A stretch of DNA of 64,000 bases from Arthrobacter endolithicus (GTDB lineage: Bacteria > Actinomycetota > Actinomycetes > Actinomycetales > Micrococcaceae): assembly GCF_026627425.1 (NCBI RefSeq), contig NZ_JAPNLH010000003.1, positions 124,001-188,000 on the forward strand, written 5' to 3'. Position numbers and translations under genes: made by a program. The notes beneath the pieces were generated by a model, which made no database searches, was not told the origin of the DNA, and worked only from the letters and a program-made list of their open reading frames with translations. Shown piece after piece: positions 63,889 through 64,000 of the stretch; positions within the stretch are counted from its first letter, which is position 1, and the number at the start of each line of letters is the position of its first letter.

Positions 63889-64000
63889 ATGCCGCGTAAT
63901 CCCCTGGCGTCCATGCCATCCTTTGACCGATGCGAACTCACGCTGGCCGAATTCGAGGACGCCGCCGATGCCGCTGTGGCCCGGATCCCGCCGGAGCTGG
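63889..64000 (+). CDS. Metallopeptidase family protein, 5' end only
   Basis: Thirty-seven codons before the window ends. SMPSFDRCELTLAEFEDAADAAVARIPPEL resembles the N-terminus of the small actinobacterial zincin-like metallopeptidase family (about 120-150 residues), whose HExxH lies further on and is not in view. GGAG precedes the ATG; an internal ATG eight codons later is possible. Confidence 0.6.
   Translation, partial: MPRNPLASMPSFDRCELTLAEFEDAADAAVARIPPEL

Overview
The window is chromosomal DNA from a high-GC actinobacterium. The gene content points to the family Micrococcaceae, Arthrobacter or a close relative. Support comes from the ffs-dnaX-recR-lysC order, a MarP-type protease near a Crp regulator, tandem FemX peptidoglycan-bridge ligases, ramB divergent from aceA-aceB, purS-purQ-purL with separate PurS, and the Asp23/AmaP operon. 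The assignment is inferred from gene families and order; no database search was possible. There is no prophage, transposase, CRISPR array or rRNA operon.

Layout: 1-5.2 kb is envelope and regulation (MarP protease, two FemX ligases, Crp, an SRPBCC protein). 5.2-10.3 kb holds a monocarboxylate-type SSS transporter with its DUF3311 partner and a likely queuine-salvage group (Tgt, a PdxK/ThiD-like kinase, a YhhQ transporter). 10.4-15.1 kb is the glyoxylate shunt with RamB. 15.2-21.1 kb carries a FrnE-like DsbA protein and a four-enzyme sugar-derivative operon (epimerase, two Gfo/Idh/MocA dehydrogenases, epimerase) followed by a TetR gene. 21.1-26.1 kb holds a LytR_C membrane protein with a small VapB-like partner, a HAD protein, an MpaB-like oxygenase, tRNA-Ser and an HNH endonuclease of the DUF222 family.

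26.2-31.2 kb is housekeeping (SRP RNA, dnaX, recR, lysC). 31.2-33.3 kb is a compact module in which two small paralogous proteins of unknown function lie divergent from a MarR regulator, across a perfect 18-bp palindrome. 33.4-36.1 kb is a secreted sialidase. 36.2-40.1 kb is DUF503 and purSQL. 40.2-45.3 kb is mostly minus-strand (DUF1990, MmcQ/YjbR, polysaccharide deacetylase, CoA-binding, SUKH-like, nitrilase, purA). A 115-bp array of five 23-bp repeats separates purA from an SDR-MarR-SDR operon (45.7-47.7 kb) whose last gene resembles 3-alpha-hydroxysteroid dehydrogenase.

47.9-54.2 kb is central metabolism and repair (DUF3151, fbaA, TrmH-like methyltransferase, HAD-IIA phosphatase, pyrE, nadE, xthA). 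54.2-61.1 kb is an alpha-glucoside uptake system: binding protein, two permeases, a small membrane protein and a LacI repressor, divergent from a GH13 alpha-glucosidase, with a textbook LacI-type operator between them. 61.0-63.2 kb is a tightly coupled five-gene Asp23/AmaP envelope operon. 63.4-63.7 kb is a tRNA-Glu-Asp-Phe operon with a visible promoter and terminator. A metallopeptidase gene begins at the right edge.

The best candidates for something undescribed are the MarR/small-paralog module, the Tgt group with a substituted base-binding loop, the 23-bp repeat array, and the SDR-MarR-SDR operon.
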